In this document: positions 52,877 to 62,009 of the stretch, piece after piece
Layout: the number at the start of each line of letters is the position of its first letter
Numbering within the stretch: position 1 is the first letter of the stretch
Source of the DNA: JANYHF01 sp963732765
Lineage (GTDB): Bacteria > Pseudomonadota > Alphaproteobacteria > Rhizobiales > Hyphomicrobiaceae
DNA: 64,000 nucleotides
Direction of reading: 5' to 3'
Assembly (NCBI GenBank): GCA_963732765.1
Contig: CAVTAS010000008.1
Coordinates: 868,001 to 932,000 of the forward strand
Made by a program: the position numbers and the translations under genes
The notes under the pieces: model-generated
Told to the model about the DNA's origin: nothing
The model's database searches: none
The model's input: only the letters and a program-made list of their open reading frames with translations

Positions 52877-53638
52877 ATGGTGGACCGCAACGATCCCCTC
52901 GGACTGGCCGCAGCCGTCAAGCGCGCCAACGCCGCTCCGCTGCCCAAGCGGTTCTACCAGGAAGCAACCTTCCGTGCGCAGCCCAACGGTTTCGCCGTGG
53001 TGCTGGACGGCAAGTCCGTGCGCACCCCGGGCAAGGCCGAACTGGTCGTCCCGAGCGAGGACATCGCCGAGGCGCTGGCCGCCGAATGGTCCGCACAAGG
53101 CGAGTTCATCGACCCCAAGGGCATGCCGCTGACGCGACTGGTCAACTCCGCTATCGATGGTGTCCGGGGCCAGGAGCCCGAGGTCGCGGCCGATTGCCTG
53201 AACTACGCCGCGAGCGATCTCACCTGCTACCGCGCCGATTTCCCGCCGGGATTGGTGGCGCTGCAGAAGCAGCACTGGGATCCGGTTCTGGCTTGGGCCA
53301 CGGACGCCTTCGGCTGCCAGTTCAAGACCACGGTCGGTGTCGGCTACATCGAGCAGCCTGCGGGCAACGCGCCGCGTCTGGCATCAGCCGTGGCCGGGAT
53401 CGACGCCTTCCAGCTCGCCGGCCTGCATTCCATGACAACGCTGATGGGCTCTGCGCTGCTGGCACTCGCCGTGCAGCGCGGGCATCTCGCGCCCGACGCC
53501 GCCTGGGCGGCTGCCCATGTGGACGAGGATTTCCAGATCAGCCAATGGGGCGAGGACGATGAAGCGGTAGTGCGCCGCGCGTTCCGACGGCGGGATATGC
53601 AGGCGGCGGCGCTACTAGTCAGCACTCGTCTGGTTTGA
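52877..53638 (+). CDS. ATP12-family F1-ATPase assembly chaperone
   Basis: 253 residues from ATG 52877; a GTG nine codons upstream (52850) is possible. ATP12 motifs: RFYQEATFRAQPNGFAVVLD followed by GKSVRTPGKAELVVPSEDIA, MPLTRLVNSAIDGVRGQE and DLTCYRADFPPGLVALQKQHWDP (split in frame), DAFGCQFKTTVGVGYI and LHSMTTLMGSALLALAV. It binds the F1 alpha subunit during ATP synthase assembly. It is alphaproteobacterial/mitochondrial. Its 3' end overlaps the convergent GFA gene by 24 nt. Confidence 0.93.
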   Translation: MVDRNDPLGLAAAVKRANAAPLPKRFYQEATFRAQPNGFAVVLDGKSVRTPGKAELVVPSEDIAEALAAEWSAQGEFIDPKGMPLTRLVNSAIDGVRGQEPEVAADCLNYAASDLTCYRADFPPGLVALQKQHWDPVLAWATDAFGCQFKTTVGVGYIEQPAGNAPRLASAVAGIDAFQLAGLHSMTTLMGSALLALAVQRGHLAPDAAWAAAHVDEDFQISQWGEDDEAVVRRAFRRRDMQAAALLVSTRLV

Positions 53639-54133
53639 CGGCCACTCCGCCGTCTCCCGATCCGGGTGCTGACGGTTTGTCGCCTGGATCTCCGCCAGCA
53701 GCGACACGCGATCTGGTCCGCCGGCGCTGGTCGGTTCGGCGTGCAGCCCGGCCAAGCGATCGAACCACGGCACCCGCGATTCCATCCCGCTCTGCACGAC
53801 CGGTTCGACCAGCGCCGGTGCATCCAGCGAACCCAGCGTGATGGCGATGTCGGCGGCATCGTTGTTCCCGAACGTCAGCGGCGTGCCGCAACGGCTGCAA
53901 AAGCCGCGCGTCACGGGAGCCGAGGAGGCGAAGGCGCTGATCGTGCCGCGCGTCACCTCGAACTTGGATTTTGGAGTGCTGGCCAGCGCCATGAAGTAGT
54001 TCCCTGCCGCCTTCTGGCACATCCGGCAGTGGCAGAGGTGCGCACTCGCGAGGTCCAGTTCCGCACGGTAGCGGATCGCGCCGCATTGGCAGCCGCCTGT
54101 GACTTGCAGGGTGCTCTTCGTTGGTTCGGTCAT
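53615..54133 (-). CDS. GFA-family protein, second copy
   Basis: 172 residues. The zinc sites of the GFA fold: GGCQCGAIRYRAELD (first C-x-C), AHLCHCRMCQKAAGNYFM (C-x-C-x-x-C) and RGFCSRCGTPLTFGNN (C-x-x-C). This member resembles the canonical GFA/Mss4-like group more closely than 43094-43534. Substrate unknown. The start at 54133 lies 2 nt from the stop of the upstream SGNH hydrolase gene, so both are expressed together. It overlaps the ATP12 stop region by 24 nt. Confidence 0.9.
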   Translation of the reverse strand: MTEPTKSTLQVTGGCQCGAIRYRAELDLASAHLCHCRMCQKAAGNYFMALASTPKSKFEVTRGTISAFASSAPVTRGFCSRCGTPLTFGNNDAADIAITLGSLDAPALVEPVVQSGMESRVPWFDRLAGLHAEPTSAGGPDRVSLLAEIQATNRQHPDRETAEWPSNQTSAD

Positions 54134-54134
54134 G

Positions 54135-54779
54135 TCACGCTATCCCTTTCACAACGCCGGCAACCGCCTGCCCTAGCCGCGCTTGCATCTCCACATCGAG
54201 ATGTATCCCATCATACGCACTGGTCGTGATCACCTTGCCAGCGTCCAGGAACGCCGCGCCGTTCTCTGTCGCGGTCAGCGCATAGAACCCCGCCATCCGC
54301 TTGGACTTCTCGTGCCCACCGGCAAACATCTCGCCGAAGAACTCGAACGCGCCAAAGGTGTTCAGGATCGGCGGCGGGCAGATCACCACCGCCTTGGGGG
54401 CGCCAAGATTGCGTCCCGCTTCGGCGCGCGCCAACTGCTTCAGCAGGACGCCAACGCCGCCCGCGATATCGAACGGGCCGACCGAGAACTTCGCTTTCAG
54501 ATCGTTCGTACCCAGCATGATCGCCACCACGTCCAGCGGCATATGGCTGCGCAGGATGGCCGTGAAAGTGGAGGAGCCGTCCAGCCACATCCCCTCGATA
54601 GGATCGGCGTGCACCGTGGTGCGGCCATTCAGGCCCTCTTCCACCACGGTCCAGTCGGCCCCGAGCGTCGCCCCCATGACGCGCGGCCAGCGCTCGTGGT
54701 CGCCATAGCGGCCATCGGGGCGTGGGGCGGTGGCGTAGCCCCAGGTGTTCGAGTCGCCGTAGCAGAGGATGCGGGGCAT
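54135..54779 (-). CDS. SGNH/GDSL-family hydrolase
   Basis: 214 residues. Block I is LCYGDSNTWGYATAPRPDGR with the catalytic Ser, block III is MLGTNDLKAKFSVGPFD with the Asn of the oxyanion hole, and block V DGIHLDVEMQARLG carries the catalytic Asp and His. No signal peptide, so it is probably cytosolic. It is an esterase or arylesterase-type enzyme. It is immediately followed by a GFA gene. The palindrome at 54802 lies upstream of its start and may affect its promoter. Confidence 0.93.
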   Translation of the reverse strand: MPRILCYGDSNTWGYATAPRPDGRYGDHERWPRVMGATLGADWTVVEEGLNGRTTVHADPIEGMWLDGSSTFTAILRSHMPLDVVAIMLGTNDLKAKFSVGPFDIAGGVGVLLKQLARAEAGRNLGAPKAVVICPPPILNTFGAFEFFGEMFAGGHEKSKRMAGFYALTATENGAAFLDAGKVITTSAYDGIHLDVEMQARLGQAVAGVVKGIA

Positions 54780-54801
54780 GGGAGGTCTCCGAGAGGTCGT
54801 A

Positions 54802-54921
54802 GGGGCAGTTAAACGGGGACAGTTTACTTATATCGCCAGAAAGAGTTCGCCGAGTAGTTCGCGCTGTGACAGGCGATATAAGTAAACTGTCCCCGTTTAA
54901 CTGCCCCGTTTAACTGTCAGG
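54802..54921. repeat. GGGGACAGTTTA palindromic element, copy 4, with a partial tandem end
   Basis: Left arm 54802-54838 (GGGGCAGTTAAACGGGGACA onward) and right arm 54872-54907 are perfect reverse complements over 36 nt. The right end is followed by a partial duplicate CGTTTAACTGTC, which mirrors the partial duplicate at the left of copy 3. The inner arm reads TATATCGCC instead of TATTTCT in the other copies, so this copy is a diverged subfamily. Confidence 0.93.
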
Positions 54922-54989
54922 CACTTTTTGCTGGCCGGGAACTGTGTTCGCAAGCAGGCGCCCACCAGCGCAATAAGGTCCTGACACCG

Positions 54990-55655
54990 TCACTCCTTCT
55001 CGAACGGCGCTTCGGCTGCGGCGGCCTTGCCCCACTCCAACATCGCCGGCAGGGCCATCATCGTTTGGCGATAGGCTGCGGCGGTTCCGTCGTCGCCGTG
55101 GTCGGCCAAGCGGATGCCGAAGGTTGTGAAGCGGCTGGCAACCGGCGCATACATCGCATCGGCGATCGAAAACGCGCCGAACAGGAACGGGCCGGCGCCT
55201 GCGTGTTCGGCCCGCGCCTCGCGCCAGATGGCCACGATGCGCGCGATGTCGCGGCGCGCGCCGTGGGTGAGGTCGGGCGTCAATCCCATCATGGGAAAAT
55301 CCATCGACATGGTGGTGCGCAGTTCGCGGAAGCCCGAATGCATCTCGGCCGAGACCGAGCGCGAGTGGGCCCGGACGGCGGGATCGGCGGGCCACAGCCT
55401 GGCCTCTGGGTGACGCTCGTTGAGATATTCGGCGATGGCGAGGCTGTCCCAGATCCTCAGATCGCCATGCTTGAGGATCGGCACCAGACCGGCGGGGGAA
55501 TGCTGCAGGATCTCGGGGCTGGTGCTGACGGCGCGCAAGGCCACCACGGTTTCGGCGAACGGGATGCCGGCTTGGCGCAGCGCCAGCCAGGGGCGCAAAC
55601 TCCAGGACGAGTAGCGCTTGTTGCCGATCACCAGCGTATAGGCGGTGGACGCCAT
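54990..55655 (-). CDS. Glutathione S-transferase family protein
   Basis: 221 residues. The N-terminal thioredoxin-like domain starts YTLVIGNKRYSSWSLRPWLA and has the G-site cis-Pro loop LVPILKHGDLRIWDSLAIAE. The C-terminal all-alpha domain has PFLFGAFSIADAMYAPVASR, the conserved N-capping motif with Asp. The catalytic residue at the start is the S-S pair in YSSWSLRPW, as in many bacterial GSTs. Substrate unknown, possibly xenobiotics or peroxides. It converges in no operon and is upstream of a divergent M17 peptidase. Confidence 0.93.
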   Translation of the reverse strand: MASTAYTLVIGNKRYSSWSLRPWLALRQAGIPFAETVVALRAVSTSPEILQHSPAGLVPILKHGDLRIWDSLAIAEYLNERHPEARLWPADPAVRAHSRSVSAEMHSGFRELRTTMSMDFPMMGLTPDLTHGARRDIARIVAIWREARAEHAGAGPFLFGAFSIADAMYAPVASRFTTFGIRLADHGDDGTAAAYRQTMMALPAMLEWGKAAAAEAPFEKE

Positions 55656-55752
55656 GGCAGTATCCCTTTGCGATGATTGTGTTTGGCCGATTGTCCTGGC
55701 TATACCAAGGGCAATCGCCCAACCGCCGGCTTTCCAGGAGCTTCAAAAGACG

Positions 55753-57201
<1,449 letters not shown>

Positions 57202-57205
57202 GCGG

Positions 57206-58082
57206 ATGACCACGCTCGACCCCCGCCGCATGCCTTCCGGCCCGACCTTGCCGATGCGCGCCTGCGCGGGCAAGTGGAGGCTGAGCGCTTCGTCGAGGGC
57301 CTGCTGCGCCGTCTGATCGTGCCGTCCATCGAGTTGCACGCCAAGCCTCGCACCGACCAACCGGCCACCACCGAGGTGCTGTGGGGCGAGGATGTGCTGG
57401 TGTTCGAGGAGACCAAAGACTGGGCCTATGTCCAACTTGTGCGCGACGGCTACGTCGGCTACCTGGCGCGCGAGGCGTTGGGCCCGGCGGACGAGGCGCT
57501 GACCCATCGTGTCGCCTGCCAGTGGGGCTATGGCTTCAAGGGCCCGGACATCAAATCCAATCTGCGCATGGTGCTGCCGATGGGCGCGCGGGTCGCAGGC
57601 GTGATGGACAGCGAATTCCTGAAGCTCAGCGGCGGGCTGTTCATGCCGCGCCAGCATGCGGCCCCGCTCGAGGCGGCCGAACTGGACTTCGTCACTGTCG
57701 CCGAGCGCTATCAGGGAACGCCTTATCGCTGGGGTGGGAAGACGGCGCTGGGCCTGGACTGTTCGGCGCTGGTGCAGATGGCGCTGCAGGCCGCCGGAAT
57801 CGAGGCGCCGCGCGACAGCGACATGCAATCAGCTGAACTTGGCGATCTGCTGCCGCGAGAGGGTTGGTCCCATTTGACGCGCGGCGACCTCGTGTTCTGG
57901 CGCGGCCACGTGGGTGTCATGACCGATCCCGCCCATCTCCTGCACGCCAACGGACACCATATGGCGGTCACGCGCGAGTCTGCTGCTGACCGTCATCGGG
58001 ACGCGCCGAGGCGCTAGGATCGGCCATCACCGCGATCCGGCGAATGAAGAACTTATCCACAGAAAAACCTGCAACGCCTTGA
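57206..58082 (+). pseudogene. C40-family (NlpC/P60) peptidase with SH3 domain, frameshifted
   Basis: The frame from ATG 57206 starts MTTLDPRR but homology continues one frame over as HAFRPDLADARLRGQVEAER, giving a lost base near 57228-57234. The rest, SH3-like (VEAERFVEGLLRRLIVPSIE) and NlpC/P60 (YRWGGKTALGLDCSALVQMA with the catalytic Cys, and LVFWRGHVGVMTD with the catalytic His), is intact to ~57990. The C-terminal family ending, EALGSAITAIRRMKN, is again in another frame (58008-58082), with the frame of the main part stopping at 58017. So at least two indels break a gene that is otherwise full-length. If expressed from an internal start at about 57274, the cell would make most of it. Confidence 0.8.
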
Positions 58083-58199
58083 TTCCGCGATGTTTGATGC
58101 AGATCAACGCGCAGTTTGTCGCAACACCCAAATAGTGCTACAGTGTTCTCTTCTTTATTAAGGGTGTGACTATATTCGGTCAGTTGAGAGGTATGTGTC

Positions 58200-58736
58200 A
58201 TGGCACAGTTTGAACGACCTGCCCAAACCGCAGCCGAGACTAACGGCAATTCCAATATCAACGAAATGTTCAACCCCAACAAAGGGTTCGCCCTTGCCGG
58301 CGCCGCCGCTCAGAGCATGATGCGTGGCAACATGGAACTGGTCAGCCTGGCCAGCCGCCGCGCCCGGGCGCAGATGGACCTGCCGCGCAAGGCCATGGCC
58401 TGCCGGACCGCGACGGAGTTCGGCCAAGTCGGCATGGCCTTCTGGCGCGACGCGTTCCAGGACTATCTCGATTGCAACCAACGGCTGATGGCCGGCTGGA
58501 CCCAGGCGATGACCGACGTCGGGCAGGGCGGGTTGGCCCGTACGGTCGCCGACATGGCGAATGTCGCGTTGCAGCCGATGGCGACCGCCGCCGAAGAGGC
58601 GGGCGCCGCCATGACTGAACATCCGACCGAGCCATGGGCGTGGTGGCGCACGGACGTGAAAGGCCTGAAGCCGCTAACGCGCAATGGCAACGGCCATCAC
58701 GGCGTCGAAGCCAGCGATATGCGTGTGGGCCCCTAA
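58200..58736 (+). CDS. Phasin-family protein
   Basis: 178 residues. Its phasin-like core includes LAGAAAQSMMRGNMELVSLA, ASRRARAQMDLPRKAMACRT, FGQVGMAFWRDAFQDYLDCN and QRLMAGWTQAMTDV; these are amphipathic helices. Phasins coat polyhydroxyalkanoate granules. Start 58200 has a GAGAGG ribosome site 7 nt upstream, and the 117 nt before it contain TTTATTAAG and TGACTATATT runs, a possible promoter. A PHA synthase or depolymerase gene is not in the window. Confidence 0.8.
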   Translation: MAQFERPAQTAAETNGNSNINEMFNPNKGFALAGAAAQSMMRGNMELVSLASRRARAQMDLPRKAMACRTATEFGQVGMAFWRDAFQDYLDCNQRLMAGWTQAMTDVGQGGLARTVADMANVALQPMATAAEEAGAAMTEHPTEPWAWWRTDVKGLKPLTRNGNGHHGVEASDMRVGP

Positions 58737-59986
58737 GCCTTCCCGTCGCTGGCAATCGCCTTTTGGGCGCTGATGGAGCGCCTGGTCTTGGGAACCACCG
58801 TCGCCTTCCTGGCGACGGTTTCGGCGCGTGCAGGTCCGTCGAAATCGGGATCGAGAACTTCGCCGCTGCGCAGGAACGCGCGCAAGGCCAGTTCGCCGGG
58901 CTGACCGCTGAGATGATCCAGATAGGGCTGCCACAGCAACCGCGCCGCCGCCCGGGCTTGCGCTGAGCTGGCGCGATTGGCCGTCAGCGGCCGGGTCGGC
59001 TGCATGCTGAGCCAGGTGAACACAGCCTGCCACACGCCGGGCGCCGCGCGACGGTTGCCGGGCCCGCGCAGCTGCTCGATCATCGGCATGGTGGGATCTT
59101 CGTCGTGCGGGGCCAATTCCAGATCGGCGACCGGTTTGCCGGCCTTGCGCACGCTGAACAGGCGGGTCCGGCGCTGGTGCACCTGCGGGGCGAACTGGTC
59201 GAGGCAATTGTCCATGCTCTCGGCTTCGCTGAGGAAATCGGGCAATTGCGCCAGCGGGACGATGTCGTAGCCGCGCGCCTGCCCCGCTTCGAACCAGGTG
59301 TCCTGAATGCCGTCGCCGAGCGCCACGGCAAGCTCGGCTCGTTTGCGCCAAGTTTCGGACTCGTCTAGCGCCCGCCGCAGTCCAAGTGTGGCTTCGAACG
59401 GCTGGCGCACCAGACTGGCGCCAAGAGTGCCGGGGCGGCTGGAGAACCAGGCCCAAGCGCACATCAGGATCAAGCGATTGGCGTCGCGCAGGCGCGGCAC
59501 GCCCTTGGATCGCCAGGCCATCCAGAGCGCCACGTCGTCATCGGCCAGTTCCCGCGTCAGCTGCACGCGGTCCAGCCAGCCAGCCGCCTTCCAGCTCTCG
59601 GTCGGCACATGATTGACAATGCGGCGGTTGAAATCGGCGCTGTCGGGCAGTGCAGACAGCGGGGCTGTGAAGGCTTCGGCCGGCAGGCGGCGCAGCCACC
59701 AGGCAAAGCCCAGTTCGGCCGCGGCGTCCTTCAAGGGTTTGCCATCCGTGATGGCGGCGAGGCAGCGCTCACGCTCGCCCGCAGTTCCGTAGCCGCTGGC
59801 AAGTGCGAACAGCAGCCCCGGAAAGCTGGTGGCCAGATCGGCGACTGCCGGCGAGGATGCGCACAATTGGCGGATCGGCTCGCGATAGGCGTCGGAGAAT
59901 TTGTCGAGCGCCCCCTCGGCCATTGGGCGAGGCGCGAGGCGCTGGTTTGCGCGGGGAGTGGGACGCGGTTTTACGGTACTGACCAT
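58733..59986 (-). CDS. Hypothetical protein with a PcfJ-like core
   Basis: 417 residues. The first ~230 residues look alpha-helical, with ALDKFSDAYREPIRQLCASS and FAWWLRRLPAEAFTAPLSAL. The C-terminal part contains a PcfJ-like pattern: LPDFLSEAESMDNCLDQFAP, RLFSVRKAGKPVADLELAPH and MIEQLRGPGNRRAAPGVWQA. The tail KVARKATVVPKTRRS-like is basic. It converges with the phasin gene (4-nt overlap of coding ends). Function unknown. PcfJ proteins are known from conjugative elements, but no mobile genes are near, so I do not infer a conjugation role. Confidence 0.65.
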   Translation of the reverse strand: MVSTVKPRPTPRANQRLAPRPMAEGALDKFSDAYREPIRQLCASSPAVADLATSFPGLLFALASGYGTAGERERCLAAITDGKPLKDAAAELGFAWWLRRLPAEAFTAPLSALPDSADFNRRIVNHVPTESWKAAGWLDRVQLTRELADDDVALWMAWRSKGVPRLRDANRLILMCAWAWFSSRPGTLGASLVRQPFEATLGLRRALDESETWRKRAELAVALGDGIQDTWFEAGQARGYDIVPLAQLPDFLSEAESMDNCLDQFAPQVHQRRTRLFSVRKAGKPVADLELAPHDEDPTMPMIEQLRGPGNRRAAPGVWQAVFTWLSMQPTRPLTANRASSAQARAAARLLWQPYLDHLSGQPGELALRAFLRSGEVLDPDFDGPARAETVARKATVVPKTRRSISAQKAIASDGKA

Positions 59987-60354
59987 GATACCTCATTCTG
60001 CCCCCGCAGAGAACATAAGGCCAGAGGATCGTGGCGAAAGCGGGAGCCGAATAGGGCGCAACTGGCGCCCTCCCGCGGCATTGTCGCTGACCGGAATGAG
60101 CCCTCATCCGGCGCGGCGCGAGCCCGCTATGCCCATTGAAAGCGACCTGTCCGTCGTGTTGTTTCTCTCCCTCGGTTTATCGCACGGGTTTGTGCCGTTG
60201 CGACAACAAAAGTCTCGCAGCGTTATCGGGCTCTCGCAACCACAGAGTGCGTCTTGGGAGCCGGAATGCCGATAAGGTGATGCCGCTTCGACACGCCACA
60301 GGCAGGTCGCTCCGAGGTTCGAAAATCGCACGCACAGAGCGCAGCGCCATGCGC
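59987..60354. other. 368-bp gap upstream of the hypothetical gene and downstream of dctQ
   Basis: No coding frame with a credible start. Promoter for the leftward PcfJ-like gene should be here. A TRAP large-permease (DctM) gene would be expected after dctQ in an intact operon, but nothing in this stretch resembles it. Confidence 0.6.
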
Positions 60355-60849
60355 TCACTCGGTCAAGCTGTGCAGCACAGCCGCCGCCAGCAAAGCCGTG
60401 CAGGCAACGGCCGCCCCGAACGGCAGCACCTCGGGAATTTGCAGCACCATGGTCGTATCGCCGTTGGTCCACTTGTTGAGCCAACCCAGCATCAGGCGCC
60501 ACGCCAGTACGGCAGCGAGCGCGGCAAAGACAATGCTCCAGAGGCGATCCAGCACCGCGGTCATACGAGCGGGAAGATATTGGCTGAACACTTCCACCCG
60601 GATATGCCGGCCCCGCATCTGGCAGTAGGGCAGGAACGAGAACAGCGCCGCGGCCGTTAACGCCTGTGCGATCTCGGCATCGCCAGGGACCGAGCGCGGA
60701 TGCAACCCGAGCCCGGTCCAGCCGAGCAGGTCCGGCAAGCTGCGTCCAACCACCGAAACGCATTCGACGCCGATCAGGGCGACCAGCAGCAGGCCGCCCG
60801 CCAGCGCAACCAGTGTACACAGCCTATCGAGTTGGCCGCCCGTCCTCAT
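60355..60849 (-). CDS. TRAP transporter small permease (DctQ)
   Basis: 164 residues from ATG 60849 (MRTGGQLDRLCTLVALAGGL). Four hydrophobic spans and the DctQ motif EIAQALTAAALFSFLPYCQM followed by RGRHIRVEVFSQYLPARMTA. DctQ bridges the solute-binding DctP and the large channel DctM in Na+-driven uptake of organic acids. It overlaps dctP by 4 nt (ATGA). No DctM gene follows within the 370 nt before the next gene. Confidence 0.88.
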   Translation of the reverse strand: MRTGGQLDRLCTLVALAGGLLLVALIGVECVSVVGRSLPDLLGWTGLGLHPRSVPGDAEIAQALTAAALFSFLPYCQMRGRHIRVEVFSQYLPARMTAVLDRLWSIVFAALAAVLAWRLMLGWLNKWTNGDTTMVLQIPEVLPFGAAVACTALLAAAVLHSLTE

Positions 60850-61880
60850 TTGGCGTATTTGGCGATCAGGTCGGAGGCAGCCTTGACTAGTTCCTCGCCC
60901 TTGTCGCCGGCCTTGTCGCGGGCCGCGATCCAATCCTTGGTGACGGGGACAGTCGCGTCCTTCCAGGCGGCCAGGTCCGCGCCGTCGATCTTCGTCACGG
61001 TCGCGCCGTGCTTGGCCACCGCCTCACGGCCGGGAATGTCCCAGGCATCGAACTGCGCGCCGATCTCGGCTGATAGCGCCGCGCCGGAATTGGCGTCGAT
61101 CACGGCCTTGAGGTCGGCCGGCAGCGCCTCGTAGCGCGCCTTGTTCATCACCAGCATGAACACAGCGGTATAGAGCGCGCGGTCGCCCATGAACTCGGTG
61201 ACCTGGTTGGTCAGTTCGTCGACCTTGAAGGCGGGAACGACCTCATATGGAAACATCACGCCATCGACCACGCCCTTGGCCAGCGCCTCAGGAACCGCGG
61301 GGGCCGGGATGCCTTGCGGCGATGCGCCCAGCAGCGTCAGCGTCGAATTGATGGTGCGGGTCGGTACCCGGATCTTCAGGCCCGCAAGATCGGCCGGCAG
61401 CTTGACGGGTTTGTCCTTGGTGAACAGCGTGCCCTTGCCGTGCGCGAACACCGCAAGGACCTTCACGTCCTTGGTCTCGTCCTGCGCATAGGCCGAAAAG
61501 AAGTCCCAGGCCGCCTTGCTCGTGCGCACCGCTTCGGCGTGGGCCAGCCACGGCAGCTCGAACACTTCCAGGCGCGGGAACCGCCCCGGCGTGTAACCGG
61601 CCACCACCCAGGCGATATCGATCACACCGTCCTTGGTCTGATCGTAGAGCTGAGGCGCCTTGCCACCCAGTTGCATGGACGGATAGACCTCGACCTTGAT
61701 GCGGCCGCCCGACGCTGCGCCGATCCGCTCGGCCCAGGGCGCCAACCAGGTGCGATGCTCGATCGACACCGCCGGCATGAAGTGCTCGAACTTGAGCGTC
61801 ACCTCTTGCGCGTGTGCGGGCGCGGCGAGGCCGGTCGCGAGCAGCATGGCGCAAGCGAGCAGGCGGAGGCGATGCAACAT
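60846..61880 (-). CDS. TRAP transporter solute-binding protein (DctP)
   Basis: 344 residues from ATG 61880 (MLHRLRLLACAMLLATGLAA). The signal peptide ends near APAHAQE. The mature part shows the DctP fold: LKFEHFMPAVSIEHRTWLAP, YPSMQLGGKAPQLYDQTKDG, ARDVLEL-type LPWLAHAEAVRTSKAAWDFF and the Arg-containing specificity region DLAGLKIRVPTRTINSTLTL, which holds the carboxylate-binding Arg. It probably binds an organic acid in the periplasm. It overlaps dctQ by 4 nt and is the promoter-proximal gene. Confidence 0.9.
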   Translation of the reverse strand: MLHRLRLLACAMLLATGLAAPAHAQEVTLKFEHFMPAVSIEHRTWLAPWAERIGAASGGRIKVEVYPSMQLGGKAPQLYDQTKDGVIDIAWVVAGYTPGRFPRLEVFELPWLAHAEAVRTSKAAWDFFSAYAQDETKDVKVLAVFAHGKGTLFTKDKPVKLPADLAGLKIRVPTRTINSTLTLLGASPQGIPAPAVPEALAKGVVDGVMFPYEVVPAFKVDELTNQVTEFMGDRALYTAVFMLVMNKARYEALPADLKAVIDANSGAALSAEIGAQFDAWDIPGREAVAKHGATVTKIDGADLAAWKDATVPVTKDWIAARDKAGDKGEELVKAASDLIAKYAK

Positions 61881-62009
61881 ATCGGGAACCTTTGTGGCGG
61901 GGGCTTGCAAGGGGCACCTTGTAGCGGCTTGGTCGCCCCTTCACAACATCGCCGCCCCGCGTGGCTGGACGCGCGCTTGGCGTGCCGTGAACGCCTTGCG
62001 ATAGGACTT

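Noticed and set aside
16541..54921. A CRISPR array formed by the repeated GGGGACAG sequences
   Set aside because: Copies are far apart, each a single palindrome with long arms; there are no regularly spaced short repeats with unique spacers and no cas genes.
60104..60820. A 238-codon minus-strand frame that could be taken for a missing DctM
   Set aside because: It overlaps dctQ in another frame and has no channel-type membrane helices; a shadow of dctQ.
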